This document shows, one piece after another, positions 27,713-37,301 of a DNA stretch of 64,000 bases. How positions within the stretch are numbered: the first letter of the stretch is position 1; each line of letters opens with the position of its first letter. The DNA comes from Knoellia flava TL1. GTDB lineage: Bacteria; Actinomycetota; Actinomycetes; Actinomycetales; Dermatophilaceae. Under the pieces are notes generated by a model. The model did not search any database. It was given only the letters and a program-made list of their open reading frames with translations, and had not been told where the DNA came from. Where the stretch lies: assembly GCF_000768675.1 (NCBI RefSeq), contig NZ_AVPI01000004.1:1-64000 (forward strand), in the 5' to 3' direction. A program made the translations under genes and the position numbers.

Positions 27713-28231
27713 TCAGTCGAGCCCGACCTGCTCACGGAGCCGGCCGAGGGCGGCCGCGGTCTGCTCGCGCACCCCCGGGTCGCTCGACCTCACGCCCCGT
27801 CCGAGGATCGTCTGGCCGAGCAGCGCCTGCGTCTCCAGGTCCTTGCGGACGACGACCCGGGCGCGCCGCTTGTCGCCGAGGTCGACCTCGTCGGAGAGCA
27901 CGACGCTCGCCTGGACCCGCTCGCGGAAGACCTGCGGGAACGTCGAGGGCAGCTGGATCTGCCACACCGTCGCGGGCGCGCGGTCGACCCACTGCACGGT
28001 GAGCCGGCGCGTCTGGTCGTCCCACGAGCCGGTGTCGACCATGTGCCACGGACGCTCGATGACCACGGAACCGTCGCGGACGGCATACACGTGGGTCGTG
28101 GTGGCGACGACCCACGACCCTGAGCGCTCGTCCTGCGCGACGCTGAGCACCTCGCGCCCCCGCTCGCCGAGCGCCCCCGCGACCTCGGCCGGCACCTCGG
28201 GCCCGCGGCGGCCGAGCCGAGGGAGCCTCAC
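27713..28231 (-). CDS. Conserved hypothetical protein coupled to dnaG
   Basis: A 172-residue soluble protein whose GTG start overlaps the dnaG stop by four bases. Its sequence looks like a short beta-rich domain (SGSWVVATTTHVYAVRDGSVV, then RLTVQWVDRAPATVWQIQLP), a region with a charged VRKDLETQALLGQTILGRGVR, and a C-terminal helix. There is no signal peptide or membrane helix. I do not recognise its function; the coupling to dnaG says only that the two are co-translated. Confidence 0.75.
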   Translation of the reverse strand: MRLPRLGRRGPEVPAEVAGALGERGREVLSVAQDERSGSWVVATTTHVYAVRDGSVVIERPWHMVDTGSWDDQTRRLTVQWVDRAPATVWQIQLPSTFPQVFRERVQASVVLSDEVDLGDKRRARVVVRKDLETQALLGQTILGRGVRSSDPGVREQTAAALGRLREQVGLD

Positions 28232-30177
28232 GTCACGAGCCGATCGCGCAGCCGGGCCCGGCTCATCTCGAGCTCGATGAGCTTGCGGGAACGTTCACGG
28301 ATGGCCTCCGGTTCCGGGTCGGGTGAGTTCTGCAGGCGGCGGATCGCGGCGGTCTCGTCGGCGATCTGGCGGCTCAGGCCGGCGTCGTGGACGCCGATGA
28401 CGAGCGAGTCGAGGTAGCGCTGGGGCGGCAGGCCCGTCGTCGGGTCGACCTTTGTGGGCAGCGGCGCGACGCTCAGCTCGGCGAGCAGCCCGCGCACGGC
28501 GAGCGGCCCGGCCTCGGCGACGGCCGCAGTCCAGCCGGCGGTCGAGAGCTGGGAGGCGCGCGCCGCGACGGCCCGCACCCCGTCGAAGATCGCCGCGTGC
28601 GCGGGGGCGGTGAACGCCACCGACGGGAGGGCGTCGATCGTCTCGGTGCTGAACCGCGTGGGGTACTGCAGCAGGGCTTGGAGGAGCTGACGCTCGGTGT
28701 TGACGACGGGGTCGCGCAGGTTGGGCGCGGGCATCGCCGCGGCATCTTCGCGCGCGTCGGGCTCGGGCACGTCGTCGGTGGACGCGGGCGTGCGGTCCCC
28801 CGGCCGGCCCGGCGCGCCGGACGACGCGTCCCGGGCGGCGATGCGCCCGGCGCGCTGGACCTCGCTGCGGACCTGCTCGACCTCGACGCCGAGCATGCCG
28901 GCGACCGTCCGCATGTACTCGGGCCGCAGCGACGAGTCGCGGATCGAGTTGATGATGGGTGCGACCGCACGCATCGCCTGGACACGCCCCTCGGCGGTCT
29001 CGAGATCGAAGCGGCGGATCGTCGTGCGCACCGCGAACTCGAACATCGGCACGGCGTCGTCGACGAGCGCCTTGACCGCCTCGTCGCCCTTGGCGAGGCG
29101 CAGGTCGCACGGGTCCATGCCGTCGGGTGCGACGGCGACGAACGACTGCGAGGCCCAGCGCTGGTCCTCGCCGAAGGCCTTCATCGCGGCCTTCTGTCCG
29201 GCGGCGTCGCCGTCGAAGGTGAAGACGACCTTGGCCGGCGCCCCGTCGGTCTCGTCGCGCATGATGCGCCGCAGGATCTTGATGTGGTCGACACCGAACG
29301 CGGTGCCGCACGTCGCGACCGCCCCCTCGACGCCGGAGAGCTGCGCGGCCATGACGTCGGTGTAGCCCTCGACGATGACGGCCCGCCGCTCGGTCGCGAT
29401 CGACTTCTTCGCGGCGTCGAGGCCGTAGAGGACCATCGACTTCTTGTAGATGGGGGTCTCCGAGGTGTTGAGGTACTTCGCGGCGATGCGGTCGTCGTCG
29501 AGGAGGCGCCGGGCGCCGAACCCGACGGTGTCGCCGATGACGTCGCGGATCGGCCAGACGAGCCGTCCGCGGAAGCGGTCGTAGAGGCCGCGGCTCCCCC
29601 GGCCGGACAGCCCCGCGGTGACCATCTCGTCCTCGGTGAACCCCTTCTCACGCAGGTGGCGGGTGAGCTCCTCGCCGCCGCGTGGGGCGAAGCCGACGCC
29701 GAAGCGCTCGGCGACCTTGCTGTCGAACCCGCGGTCGCGCATGAAGTCGCGGCCGGGTCGCGCATCGGGCCGCCCGATGAGGACCGAGGCGTAGAACTCC
29801 TCGGCGACGCGGTGCGCCTCGATGAGCCGCGAGCGCCGCCCCAGGCCACCCTCGGCGCGCGGCCCTCCACCCTCCTCGTAGCGCAGCTCCATCCCGATCT
29901 TGGCCGCCAGCCGCTCGACCGACTCGGCGAAGGTGAGGTGCTCCACCTTCTGGACGAAGGAGATGACGTCCCCGCCCTCGCCGCAGCCGAAGCAGTGGTA
30001 GGCGCCGACGGCCGGGCGCACGGTGAACGACGGGGTCTTCTCGTCGTGGAACGGGCACAGGCCCTTGAGCGAGCCGACACCGGCCGGACGGAGCGTCACG
30101 TGGTCACGCACGACGTCCTCGATGGAGGAGCGTTCCTTGACGGACTGCACGTCGTCTGCGTTGATCCGCCCCGCCAC
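28228..30177 (-). CDS. dnaG: DNA primase
   Basis: A protein of about 649 residues that makes RNA primers at the replication fork. The N-terminal zinc finger is CPFHDEKTPSFTV...HCFGCGEGGD (about residues 41-67). The catalytic core has ERFGVGFAPRGG and the TOPRIM motifs VIVEGYTDVMAAQ and FTFDGDAAGQKAA. The C-terminal helicase-binding region follows a variable linker (about 450-490). GTG at 30177 is chosen because GGAGG lies 5-6 bases upstream; GTG at 30183 would add two residues. Confidence 0.96.
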   Translation of the reverse strand: MAGRINADDVQSVKERSSIEDVVRDHVTLRPAGVGSLKGLCPFHDEKTPSFTVRPAVGAYHCFGCGEGGDVISFVQKVEHLTFAESVERLAAKIGMELRYEEGGGPRAEGGLGRRSRLIEAHRVAEEFYASVLIGRPDARPGRDFMRDRGFDSKVAERFGVGFAPRGGEELTRHLREKGFTEDEMVTAGLSGRGSRGLYDRFRGRLVWPIRDVIGDTVGFGARRLLDDDRIAAKYLNTSETPIYKKSMVLYGLDAAKKSIATERRAVIVEGYTDVMAAQLSGVEGAVATCGTAFGVDHIKILRRIMRDETDGAPAKVVFTFDGDAAGQKAAMKAFGEDQRWASQSFVAVAPDGMDPCDLRLAKGDEAVKALVDDAVPMFEFAVRTTIRRFDLETAEGRVQAMRAVAPIINSIRDSSLRPEYMRTVAGMLGVEVEQVRSEVQRAGRIAARDASSGAPGRPGDRTPASTDDVPEPDAREDAAAMPAPNLRDPVVNTERQLLQALLQYPTRFSTETIDALPSVAFTAPAHAAIFDGVRAVAARASQLSTAGWTAAVAEAGPLAVRGLLAELSVAPLPTKVDPTTGLPPQRYLDSLVIGVHDAGLSRQIADETAAIRRLQNSPDPEPEAIRERSRKLIELEMSRARLRDRLVT

Positions 30178-30369
30178 GCGCACCTCCGGTCCTCGTCCGC
30201 TCCTGTGAGGGCTTCAGTATGCCGTCTGCCCACCCGGGCGCGCGGGCGCCCTTCCCCAGGGCGGAGCCGTGTCCACACGGGGCACGGTGGTGCGACCGCA
30301 CCGGAATCGCAGCGGTTTCGCAGCGACGCGGCCGAGGGTGGCGCGCCCGCCCCGGACCGACCGCGGCGG

Positions 30370-30840
30370 GCGCCGCTGGACCACACGCACTACGGCGACG
30401 GCAGCTTCCCGGCGTTCGCCGGGGTCATCGGCTGGCAGGAGGTCAACGACCCTGTCGACCGCGCCCGCTTCGTCAACGCCGTCGTGCTCAGGAACAAGCA
30501 GACCGGCAAGAAGCTCGCCTTCGTCAGCACCCACCTCATCTCGGGCGCGTGGAACGGCAAGCACCCGAACCGGCAGGGTCGCTGGCTCCGTCACCTCGAC
30601 GTCCTCGAGTCCGAGATCACCCGCCTGCGCCGGCTGCACAAAGCGCCGGTGGTCGTCGGTGACTTCAACCGACGCCGCGCCGAGAACCTGTCCGGGCTGC
30701 GGATCCTCGACGTCAAGGACGTCGCCGGCTACACGATCGACGAGATCTACGTCCCCGACAACGCCGTGGCCACGAAGTCCCACCAGGTCCAGACGTTCGG
30801 CTCCGACCACCACGCCTACAAGGCGCGCGTCGACTGGTGA
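30370..30840 (+). pseudogene. Remnant of an endonuclease/exonuclease/phosphatase-fold protein
   Basis: The open frame ending at 30840 encodes the C-terminal half of this hydrolase fold: FVNAVVLRNKQTGKKLAFVSTHLI, the metal site VVVGDFNRR, TIDEIYV and the catalytic SDHHAYKARVDW. The N-terminal strands and their metal ligands are missing. In this frame there is no ATG, GTG or TTG start that I can find near the beginning of homology; the first usable codon is GTG at 30484, inside a core strand. I read it as a truncated gene rather than a real short enzyme. Confidence 0.65.
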
Positions 30841-30950
30841 CCCCGCCGCTGGACGCGGTGTGAAGAAAACGTCGGGTGGGATGTCGTATCCGTGCGACCC
30901 CGTTCGTGGAGAGGATGACCCTCCCCCCCTCGAAGCACAAGGACACCACC

Positions 30951-31508
30951 ATGCGCACCCTCATCGTCTCCGAGTTCATCTCCCTCGACGGTGTCGTCGA
31001 CTCCCCCGGGGGCGGCGACCACCCCCACGCCGGCTGGACCTTCAAGGACGTCGAGTTCGACGAGGCGGCCTACGAGATCAAGGGCCGCGAGCAGGCCGAC
31101 GCCGGGTGCCTCCTGCTCGGCCGCCAGACCTATGACGAGTTCGCTCCCGTCTGGCCCACGATGGACGAGTTCGCCGACTACAACGCGATGCCGAAGTGCG
31201 TCGTGTCGAGCACCCTCACCGACCCGGAGTGGCACAACACCACCGTCCTGCGCAGCCTCGACGACGTCGCCGCGCTCAAGGAGTCGGACGAGCCGGGCAC
31301 GATCCTCGTCCACGCGAGCCCCACGCTCGCGCAGGGTCTGGCGGCGGCCGGGCTCGTCGACCGCTACCACCTGCTCGTCTTCCCCGTCCTCCTCGGCAGC
31401 GGTAAGCGTCTCTTCGCGACCGACGCCGCAAAGGCGCGGCTCACGCTCAGCGAGCACGCGGCATACGGCAACGGGGTCCAGCTCAACGTTCTCGACGTCG
31501 TGCGTTGA
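30951..31508 (+). CDS. Dihydrofolate reductase-like (RibD C-terminal domain) protein
   Basis: A 185-residue single-domain protein of the RibD-C/YwjB group: MRTLIVSEFISLDGVVDSPGG at the N-terminus, GCLLLGRQTYDEFAPVWP, and the nucleotide-binding end GTILVHASPTLAQGLAAAGLVDRYHLLVFPVLLGSGKRLF. Such proteins use NAD(P)H, but most have unknown substrates. AAGGA lies 8 bases before ATG at 30951; no longer start is needed. It is convergent with dgt, 12 bases apart. Confidence 0.88.
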   Translation: MRTLIVSEFISLDGVVDSPGGGDHPHAGWTFKDVEFDEAAYEIKGREQADAGCLLLGRQTYDEFAPVWPTMDEFADYNAMPKCVVSSTLTDPEWHNTTVLRSLDDVAALKESDEPGTILVHASPTLAQGLAAAGLVDRYHLLVFPVLLGSGKRLFATDAAKARLTLSEHAAYGNGVQLNVLDVVR

Positions 31509-31520
31509 GACGGCGAGCGC

Positions 31521-32753
31521 TCAGCACCAGCGGCGGTGCAGCTCGAGCGCGCGGACGTCGGTGAGGGAGGCGACCTGGTCGACGACGACACGCAGTGCTG
31601 ACCCGTCGTCGGCTGCGGCCTCGTAATCGGCCAGCAGGTCGGCGTCGAGGCGGGAGGGGTCCTCCCGGTAGGCCTCGACGAGATCGGCGATGACGGCCCG
31701 CTCCCCCGCCATGAGCTCGACGCGCTCGGCGACGTTCATGACGAAGTGCGCAGCGACCGCCTTGAGCACGGCGCACTCCGCGCGCGTCCCGACGGGCACG
31801 ACGAGGTCGGCCTCGTGGCGCACGAGCGCACCGGAACCGTGCCGATCGCGTGTCGCCTTCTCCACCGAGTGGACGAAGCGGCCGATGATGCGCGAGGTCA
31901 TGTCCTTGAGCCCTGCGAGGTCACCGCGACTGCCCTCGTATGCCGTCGGCACCGTGCCCGTGGCGAGCAGCCGTTCCAGCGCGCAGCCGAGCTCGTCGCG
32001 GTCGAGGTCGACGGCGTAGGAGGCGGTGGCGACCTCGAGGACGACGTCCACGTCGGTGGCGTCGCGCAGCCGGCGCGGGTCGAGCCGACCGGAGGCGATG
32101 GCGTCCTCGACGTCGTGGACCGAGTAGGCGACGTCGTCGGACCAGTCCATGACCTCGGCCTCGAAGGCACGGCGGCCCTCGACCGCTCCTTGACGGAACC
32201 ACGCGAAGACGGGCAGGTCGTCTGCGTAGACCCCGAACTTCGGCGGGGGCGAGGGCCCCTCGCCGCGGGCCCACGGGTACTTCGTCGTCGCGTCGAGGCT
32301 GGCCCGGGTGAGGTTGAGCCCGGCCGGGCGGCCGTCCGCGTGGAAGCGCTTGGGTTCGAGCCGGGTGAGGATCCGCAGGGTCTGGGCGTTGCCCTCGAAC
32401 CCGCCGATGCCGGCCGCGACCTCGTTGAGCGCGGTCTCGCCGTTGTGGCCGAACGGTGGGTGGCCGAGGTCGTGGGCGAGGCAGGCCGTGTCGACGACGT
32501 CGGCGTCGCAGCCCAGTGCCCCGCCGAACTCGCGGCCGATCTGGGCGACCTCGAGGCTGTGGGTGAGCCGGTTGCGGACGAAGTCGTCGCTGCCCGGCTG
32601 GAGCACCTGGGTCTTGGCGGACAGCCGGCGCAGCGAGGCCGAGTGCACGAGCCGGGCGCGGTCCCGGGCGAAGTCGTCGCGGTCGGCTCGCTTGTGCGCG
32701 GGGTCCTCCGCGACCCAGCGCTCACGGTCCCGCGCGGTGTACGTCACTCGCAC
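31521..32753 (-). CDS. dgt: Deoxyguanosinetriphosphate triphosphohydrolase-like protein
   Basis: A 410-residue HD-domain dNTPase that splits dNTPs into nucleoside and triphosphate. The HD metal site is split in the normal way: LTHSLEVAQIGRE, AHDLGHPPFGHNGE (about residues 92-105) and SDDVAYSVHDVEDAI. The C-terminal dGTPase_assoc region is complete. The start is GTG at 32753 or the GTG two codons later. CTAGTGT ends one base before the first GTG, so the mRNA may be leaderless. It is often linked with dnaG in actinobacteria, as here. Confidence 0.92.
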   Translation of the reverse strand: MRVTYTARDRERWVAEDPAHKRADRDDFARDRARLVHSASLRRLSAKTQVLQPGSDDFVRNRLTHSLEVAQIGREFGGALGCDADVVDTACLAHDLGHPPFGHNGETALNEVAAGIGGFEGNAQTLRILTRLEPKRFHADGRPAGLNLTRASLDATTKYPWARGEGPSPPPKFGVYADDLPVFAWFRQGAVEGRRAFEAEVMDWSDDVAYSVHDVEDAIASGRLDPRRLRDATDVDVVLEVATASYAVDLDRDELGCALERLLATGTVPTAYEGSRGDLAGLKDMTSRIIGRFVHSVEKATRDRHGSGALVRHEADLVVPVGTRAECAVLKAVAAHFVMNVAERVELMAGERAVIADLVEAYREDPSRLDADLLADYEAAADDGSALRVVVDQVASLTDVRALELHRRWC

Positions 32754-32840
32754 GACACTAGAGGGTGGCCAGTCGCACGCTTAGGGTTGCACCCGGCGCG
32801 GGACAGCAGTCCCCCACGACGCAGAGGCAAAGGACCAGAG

Positions 32841-33566
32841 GTGACGGTGCAGGGACGACTCGCGCGACAGGTGGCTGCCGCCGTGGCCGTCGCGCTGATC
32901 GCCGCCGGGTGCTCCGGAGGCGGCGACGGGGGCGGGTCCGACGACGGCACCGGCACGAGCGACACGCCACGGGAGGCGAAGCCCGCGGACACCACCGGCC
33001 CGATCAAGGACGCGGCGCTGGCGGCCGGGTCGGTCGCCGTGACGCGCACGGTCCGTCCGGGCGACGCTGGCGACCGGATCACGCAGGAGGAGATCGAGGT
33101 CGAGCTCACCGAGCCGCCTTCGGGACGGGTGCTCCACGTCGGCGAGGAGATCTGGACCCTCGACGTCGTCGATGGCATCGGCTACCTCAAGGACCAGAGC
33201 GAGAGGAAGTCGGCGAACCGCTGGCAGCGCCTGTCGGCGGCCGAAACGACCGAGCGGCTCGAGGATGTCACGCTCGACGGCCTGCTCGGCGTCATCGACT
33301 GGGCCTCGAGGATCACGAAGACCGAGAAGGCCACCGTGGCCGGCACTGCGGCGACCTGCCACTCGCTCACCCTGGGGCCGGGTGCCACCGCCGGCGATGG
33401 CGACGGGCCGACCCCCCAGTCCGCGCGGATCTGCGTCGACGGTGACCGCCGGCCGCTCGAGCTCGTCGTCACGGCCGACGACGAGGTGACGACGTCGACC
33501 TTCACGTCGTGGGGACTCGCGGTCGAGGCATTGGCCCCACCGCCGGCCCTCGTCGACGGCGACTGA
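32841..33566 (+). CDS. Lipoprotein, LppX/LprG-like or unknown
   Basis: A 241-residue lipoprotein: signal VAAAVAVALIAAGC with the lipid-bearing Cys near residue 20, then a Gly/Asp/Ser linker. The mature part has alternating strands with EIEVELTEPPSGRVLHVGEEIWTLDVVDGIGYLK and ends in TADDEVTTSTFTSWGLAV. This resembles the LolA/LprG-type fold, where an open beta-sheet binds lipid, but the similarity is weak. AAAGGA precedes the GTG start at 32841. No operon partner is evident. Confidence 0.75.
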   Translation: MTVQGRLARQVAAAVAVALIAAGCSGGGDGGGSDDGTGTSDTPREAKPADTTGPIKDAALAAGSVAVTRTVRPGDAGDRITQEEIEVELTEPPSGRVLHVGEEIWTLDVVDGIGYLKDQSERKSANRWQRLSAAETTERLEDVTLDGLLGVIDWASRITKTEKATVAGTAATCHSLTLGPGATAGDGDGPTPQSARICVDGDRRPLELVVTADDEVTTSTFTSWGLAVEALAPPPALVDGD

Positions 33567-33575
33567 GCCGACCGC

Positions 33576-34250
33576 CTACGAGTCCGACGACTGCGTGCCT
33601 CGGGCTGCCTCCGCGGCGGCAGCCGCACGCTCCACCCACTTCGGCACCGTGCCGTAGCGCTGGCTCGGGATGAGCCGCCCGTGGGCGCTGTCGTCGATGA
33701 GCTGGGCCAGCCTGCTCTCGCGCGTCTCCTCGCGCTTGGCGCTGACCACCCAGTTCTCGGCGACCCGACGGTAGGACTCCGTCGCGGCCTCCCAGAACGC
33801 CGCGGCTGCGGGGTCGGCGAGCAGGCGGGCCCGCTGCCCCTCGTCCAGCTGGAGCCGCGTCTCGTAGGAGTAGCCGCTGTCCCCGGGTCGGCGGCGCTCG
33901 AACGCCGCGAGCCCTGCGGGGCGCATGAGACCAGCCGCGGTGAGCCGCTCGACGTGGGCGATGTTGGCCGCGCTCCAGACGCTCGACGGCTTGCGCGGCG
34001 TCCACCGCTGACGGCGCGAGTCGTCGTCGATCCGCTGCGACACGCTGTCGATCCACCCGAAGCAGAGCGCCACGGGCACAGCCTCCTCCCAGGTGAGGCC
34101 GCGGTCGGTGACGTGCTTCTTGTGCAGCCCCATCCACAGCTCGGTCGCGGTCTCGTGGTGCTCCTCGAGCCAGGCCCGGAACTCCGACGCGTCACGGAAG
34201 AAGAGCGCCGGGCGCGCGGCGGAACCACCCGGCATACCGATGTCAGGCAT
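33576..34250 (-). CDS. YdeI/OmpD-associated family protein
   Basis: A 224-residue cytosolic protein of the YdhG/YdeI type: ALFFRDASEFRAWLEEHHETATELWMGLHKKH, then LTWEEAVPVALCFGWIDSVSQRIDDDS and the R-rich WTPRKPSSVWSAANIAHVERL. The C-terminus has the Bacteriocin-protection-like SAKREETRESRLAQLIDDSA motif. Function is not established. ATG at 34250 lacks a clear ribosome-binding site. It is convergent with the lipoprotein gene (9 bases apart). Confidence 0.85.
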   Translation of the reverse strand: MPDIGMPGGSAARPALFFRDASEFRAWLEEHHETATELWMGLHKKHVTDRGLTWEEAVPVALCFGWIDSVSQRIDDDSRRQRWTPRKPSSVWSAANIAHVERLTAAGLMRPAGLAAFERRRPGDSGYSYETRLQLDEGQRARLLADPAAAAFWEAATESYRRVAENWVVSAKREETRESRLAQLIDDSAHGRLIPSQRYGTVPKWVERAAAAAEAARGTQSSDS

Positions 34251-34306
34251 GGGTAGGAGTTTCGCAGCGGGAACCGACAGATGCACCGCGCGGCGCGTCG
34301 ACCCGT

Positions 34307-34312
34307 AGGCTC
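34307..34312 (+). promoter_or_regulatory. Candidate -10 box of the kinase gene
   Basis: TAGGCT at 34307-34312, a common actinobacterial -10 form, lies about 45 bases before the TTG start at 34358, leaving a leader of roughly 38 bases with AAGGAGG. No good -35 is visible. Confidence 0.35.
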
Positions 34313-34357
34313 GTGAGGCCGACCGACCGAAAGCCACGCCGTGCAAGGAGGACCTCG

Positions 34358-35965
34358 TTGACTGTGCCGGAGACGCTCGTGGCCGGGCGCTACCGCCTCG
34401 ACCGGGTCATCGCCACCGGCGGGATGGGTGTCGTGTGGGAGGGGTTCGACGAACGCCTCCAGCGGCGCGTGGCGGTCAAGCTGCTGCACACGCTCTCCGG
34501 GGTGCCGGAGGCGGAGGCGCAGCTCGCCAAGGACCGCGCCATGCGCGAGGCACGCATCACCGCCCGGTTGCACCACCCGCACGCCGTCACGGTCTTCGAC
34601 GTCGTCGAGCACGAGGGCCGGCCGTGCCTCGTCATGGAGCTGATCCCGTCGACCCCGCTGTCGGCGAGGCTCAAGGAGCTGGGACCGCTGCCCGTCGCGA
34701 CCGTGGCACGGGTGGGGCACGAGGTCGCCACGGCGCTGGCCGCCGCGCACGACCTCGGCATCGTCCACCGTGACGTCAAGCCCGGCAACATCCTCCTCAC
34801 CGCCGACGGCGCTTCGCACATCAGCGACTTCGGGATCTCGCACGCCCTCGGCGACGCGACACTGACCCGGACCGGGTTGCTGCACGGCACGCCGGCCTAT
34901 CTCGCGCCGGAGGCGGCCCGCGGCGAGGAGGCGTCCTACCCTGCCGACGTCTTCTCGCTGGGCTCGACGCTGTTCGCTGCGCTCGAGGGCGCGCCGCCGT
35001 TCGGCTCCGACGAGAACTCGATCGCGCTGCTGCACAAGGTCGCTGCCGCCGATGTCCCCGCGCCGACGAACGCCGGGCCGCTCACCGGGTTCCTCCTCGA
35101 CATGCTCTCGCCGGATCCGGCCGCCCGCCCCACGATGCGCGAGGTCGCCGACCGCCTCGCCCGGCTGCCCGAGGAGGAGGACCTCGACCGGGCGATGCCG
35201 CCCGTGGCGCCGACCGCGGTCCTGCCCCGGCACGACGAGCACGGCGAGCGCGACGACGTCCTGCCGTGGTTCCCACCGGACCCTGACGATGGGGACGCCC
35301 ACGACGGGCCGGGAGCCCCGGGATCGTCGGGAGCGTCGGGAGCGCCCAGCGGAGCGGCCGACCGGGAGCCTCGGCGACGCGGCCGGGCCCTGCTGCTCCT
35401 GGGCGCAGCCGCGGTGGCCGTGGCCGTGCTGGTGGCCGCGCTCACCGGCAACCTCCCGGGCGGCTCCGACGCCGGCGAGGCGCGCGACACCTCGCCGAGC
35501 ACCGCGCCGAGCACCTCGGCCACATCGGACACGCCCTCACGCTCGACCACGCCGTCACCCACCGCGTCGTCGCCGTCGCAGACCCCGACCAGCCGGCCGA
35601 CCCCGTCGACGTCGTCGCCCAGCGCCTCGCCACCGGCGAGCCGGCCGCAGCAGCTCTCCTCGGCGATCTCGAGCTACTACGCCCTGCTGCCGGACGACAC
35701 CGATGCGGCGTGGTCGCGCCTCACGGCGGGATACCAGCGCAGTCCCAGCGGCGGCCGCGACTCCTTCGAGTCCTTCTGGGGCCGCATCGACGACGTCCGC
35801 GTGAGCGACGTCAGGGCGCGGCCACCGGACGAGGTCGAGGCCACCCTGCGCTACACCTACGAGAACGGCCGGGTCGACGTCGAGCGCACGCGGTTCCGGC
35901 TCGTCGACGAGGACGGGGTGCTCAAGATCGCCGGCTCCGAGGTCCTCTCCAGCGGTCCGGGCTGA
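34358..35965 (+). CDS. Membrane-anchored Ser/Thr protein kinase
   Basis: A 535-residue Pkn-type kinase. Kinase domain residues 10-270: glycine loop ATGGMGVVW, VAVKLL (Lys41), HRDVKPGNILL (catalytic Asp139), DFGISHALGD and GTPAYLAPE. One membrane helix is at about 344-363, followed by a Ser/Thr/Pro linker (about 375-430). A ~100-residue external domain ends the protein (SSAISSYYALLPDDTDAAWSRLT...YTYENGRVDVERTRFRLVDEDG), resembling an NTF2-like fold rather than PASTA repeats. I choose the TTG at 34358 because AAGGAGG sits 6 bases upstream. The substrate is unknown. Confidence 0.92.
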   Translation: MTVPETLVAGRYRLDRVIATGGMGVVWEGFDERLQRRVAVKLLHTLSGVPEAEAQLAKDRAMREARITARLHHPHAVTVFDVVEHEGRPCLVMELIPSTPLSARLKELGPLPVATVARVGHEVATALAAAHDLGIVHRDVKPGNILLTADGASHISDFGISHALGDATLTRTGLLHGTPAYLAPEAARGEEASYPADVFSLGSTLFAALEGAPPFGSDENSIALLHKVAAADVPAPTNAGPLTGFLLDMLSPDPAARPTMREVADRLARLPEEEDLDRAMPPVAPTAVLPRHDEHGERDDVLPWFPPDPDDGDAHDGPGAPGSSGASGAPSGAADREPRRRGRALLLLGAAAVAVAVLVAALTGNLPGGSDAGEARDTSPSTAPSTSATSDTPSRSTTPSPTASSPSQTPTSRPTPSTSSPSASPPASRPQQLSSAISSYYALLPDDTDAAWSRLTAGYQRSPSGGRDSFESFWGRIDDVRVSDVRARPPDEVEATLRYTYENGRVDVERTRFRLVDEDGVLKIAGSEVLSSGPG

Positions 35966-36052
35966 CCCACGCGCGTGGGCGCTCGCGCCCGCGACACGAA
36001 GCGCGTATGCCGTCCGCGCGCCGCCGCGCACCGCGCGCCGCGTGCTTGCCGG

Positions 36053-37267
36053 TCAGCCGCCCGAGACCGACAGCTCCGCGTGCGCGATCTGCGCCCGCTG
36101 CGCCTCGTCGAGGTCGCGCGAGCGCAACCAGTTCTCGGGCAGCGCGACCACCCGCGGCGAGCCTGCCCGGCCGCGCTGGCCCTCGGCCGGCTCCCCCGGC
36201 CACGGCGCGTCGAGGTCCATGGTCCCGATGAGGTCGTCGAGCGCCTGGAGGCTGTCGACGAGGGCGAGCTGGTTGCGTACCGTCGAGCCCGCCGGGAAGC
36301 CCTTGAGGTACCACGCGATGTGCTTGCGGATGTCGCGGCATCCGCGCAGCTCGTCGCCGTCGTAGAAGTCGACGAGGTAGGCCGCGTGCCGGCGCAGCGT
36401 CTCGGTGACCTCGCGCAGCCCGGGCTGGACGCGTGCCGTCGTGCCGGCGAACGCGGCCGCGAGGTCGGTGAAGAGCCACGGCCGGCCGAGGCAGCCGCGG
36501 CCGACGACGACGCCGTCGCAACCGGTCTCGGCGACCATGCGCAGCGCGTCCTCGGCCGACCAGATGTCGCCGTTGCCGAGGACCGGCACAGTCGTCACGG
36601 CCTCCTTGAGCCGGGCGATGGCCGACCAGTCGGCCTGGCCGGAGTAGGCCTGCGAGGCGGTCCGACCGTGCAGCGCGACCGCGGCGGCGCCCTCGCCCTC
36701 CGCGATCCTCCCGGCGTCGAGGTAGGTGATGTGGTCCGCGTCGATGCCGATGCGCATCTTGACCGTGACCGGCACGTCGTAGGGGCTCGCCTCGCGGACG
36801 ACGTTGCTGACGATCCCCCGGAAGAGCTCGGTCTTCCACGGCAGCGCCGCACCGCCACCCTTGCGCGTCACCTTGGGGACCGGGCAGCCGAAGTTGAGGT
36901 CGATGTGGTCGGCGAGGTCCTCGGTGACGAGCATGCGCGCGGCGAGGCCGGCCGTCGCCGGGTCGACCGAGTAGAGCTGGACCGAGCGCGGGTGCTCCTC
37001 GGGTCCGTGGCTGATGAGCCGCATCGTCTCGGGGGTGCGCTCGACGAGGGCGCGGGAGGTCACCATCTCGTTGACGTAGAGGCTCGTCGCACCGCTCGCC
37101 CCGCCCGCGGCGGCACCGGCGGAGCCGTACTCGCGGCACAGTCGCCGGAAGGCGCGGTTGGTGATGCCCGCCATCGGCGCGAGCACGACGGGTGACTCGA
37201 TCGTGTGGCGCCCGATCTGCAACGGTGGCAGGACGGGCGACGTGGTGGACTCGGCTGGAGCAGTCAT
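36053..37267 (-). CDS. dus: tRNA-dihydrouridine synthase
   Basis: A 404-residue FMN enzyme that reduces uridines in tRNA D loops. TIM-barrel motifs are present: VVLAPMAGITNRAFRRLCREYG, LNFGCPVPKVTRKGGGAALPW with the catalytic Cys, TVKMRIGID, VALHGRTASQAYSG, VPVLGNGDIWS and GVVVGRGCLGRPW. An Ala/Gly insertion after REYG (about residues 50-59) is a local oddity. ATG at 37267 is chosen; the start region is only 34 bases from the divergent sulfurtransferase start. Confidence 0.94.
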   Translation of the reverse strand: MTAPAESTTSPVLPPLQIGRHTIESPVVLAPMAGITNRAFRRLCREYGSAGAAAGGASGATSLYVNEMVTSRALVERTPETMRLISHGPEEHPRSVQLYSVDPATAGLAARMLVTEDLADHIDLNFGCPVPKVTRKGGGAALPWKTELFRGIVSNVVREASPYDVPVTVKMRIGIDADHITYLDAGRIAEGEGAAAVALHGRTASQAYSGQADWSAIARLKEAVTTVPVLGNGDIWSAEDALRMVAETGCDGVVVGRGCLGRPWLFTDLAAAFAGTTARVQPGLREVTETLRRHAAYLVDFYDGDELRGCRDIRKHIAWYLKGFPAGSTVRNQLALVDSLQALDDLIGTMDLDAPWPGEPAEGQRGRAGSPRVVALPENWLRSRDLDEAQRAQIAHAELSVSGG

Positions 37268-37301
37268 GACCCAGCGATTCTCCCACTGGTTGACTGGCGC
37301 C

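Noticed and set aside
28387-30370. Long plus-strand frame across dnaG
   Set aside because: It is a shadow of dnaG; only its last part, after dnaG ends, encodes recognisable protein (the endonuclease-fold remnant).
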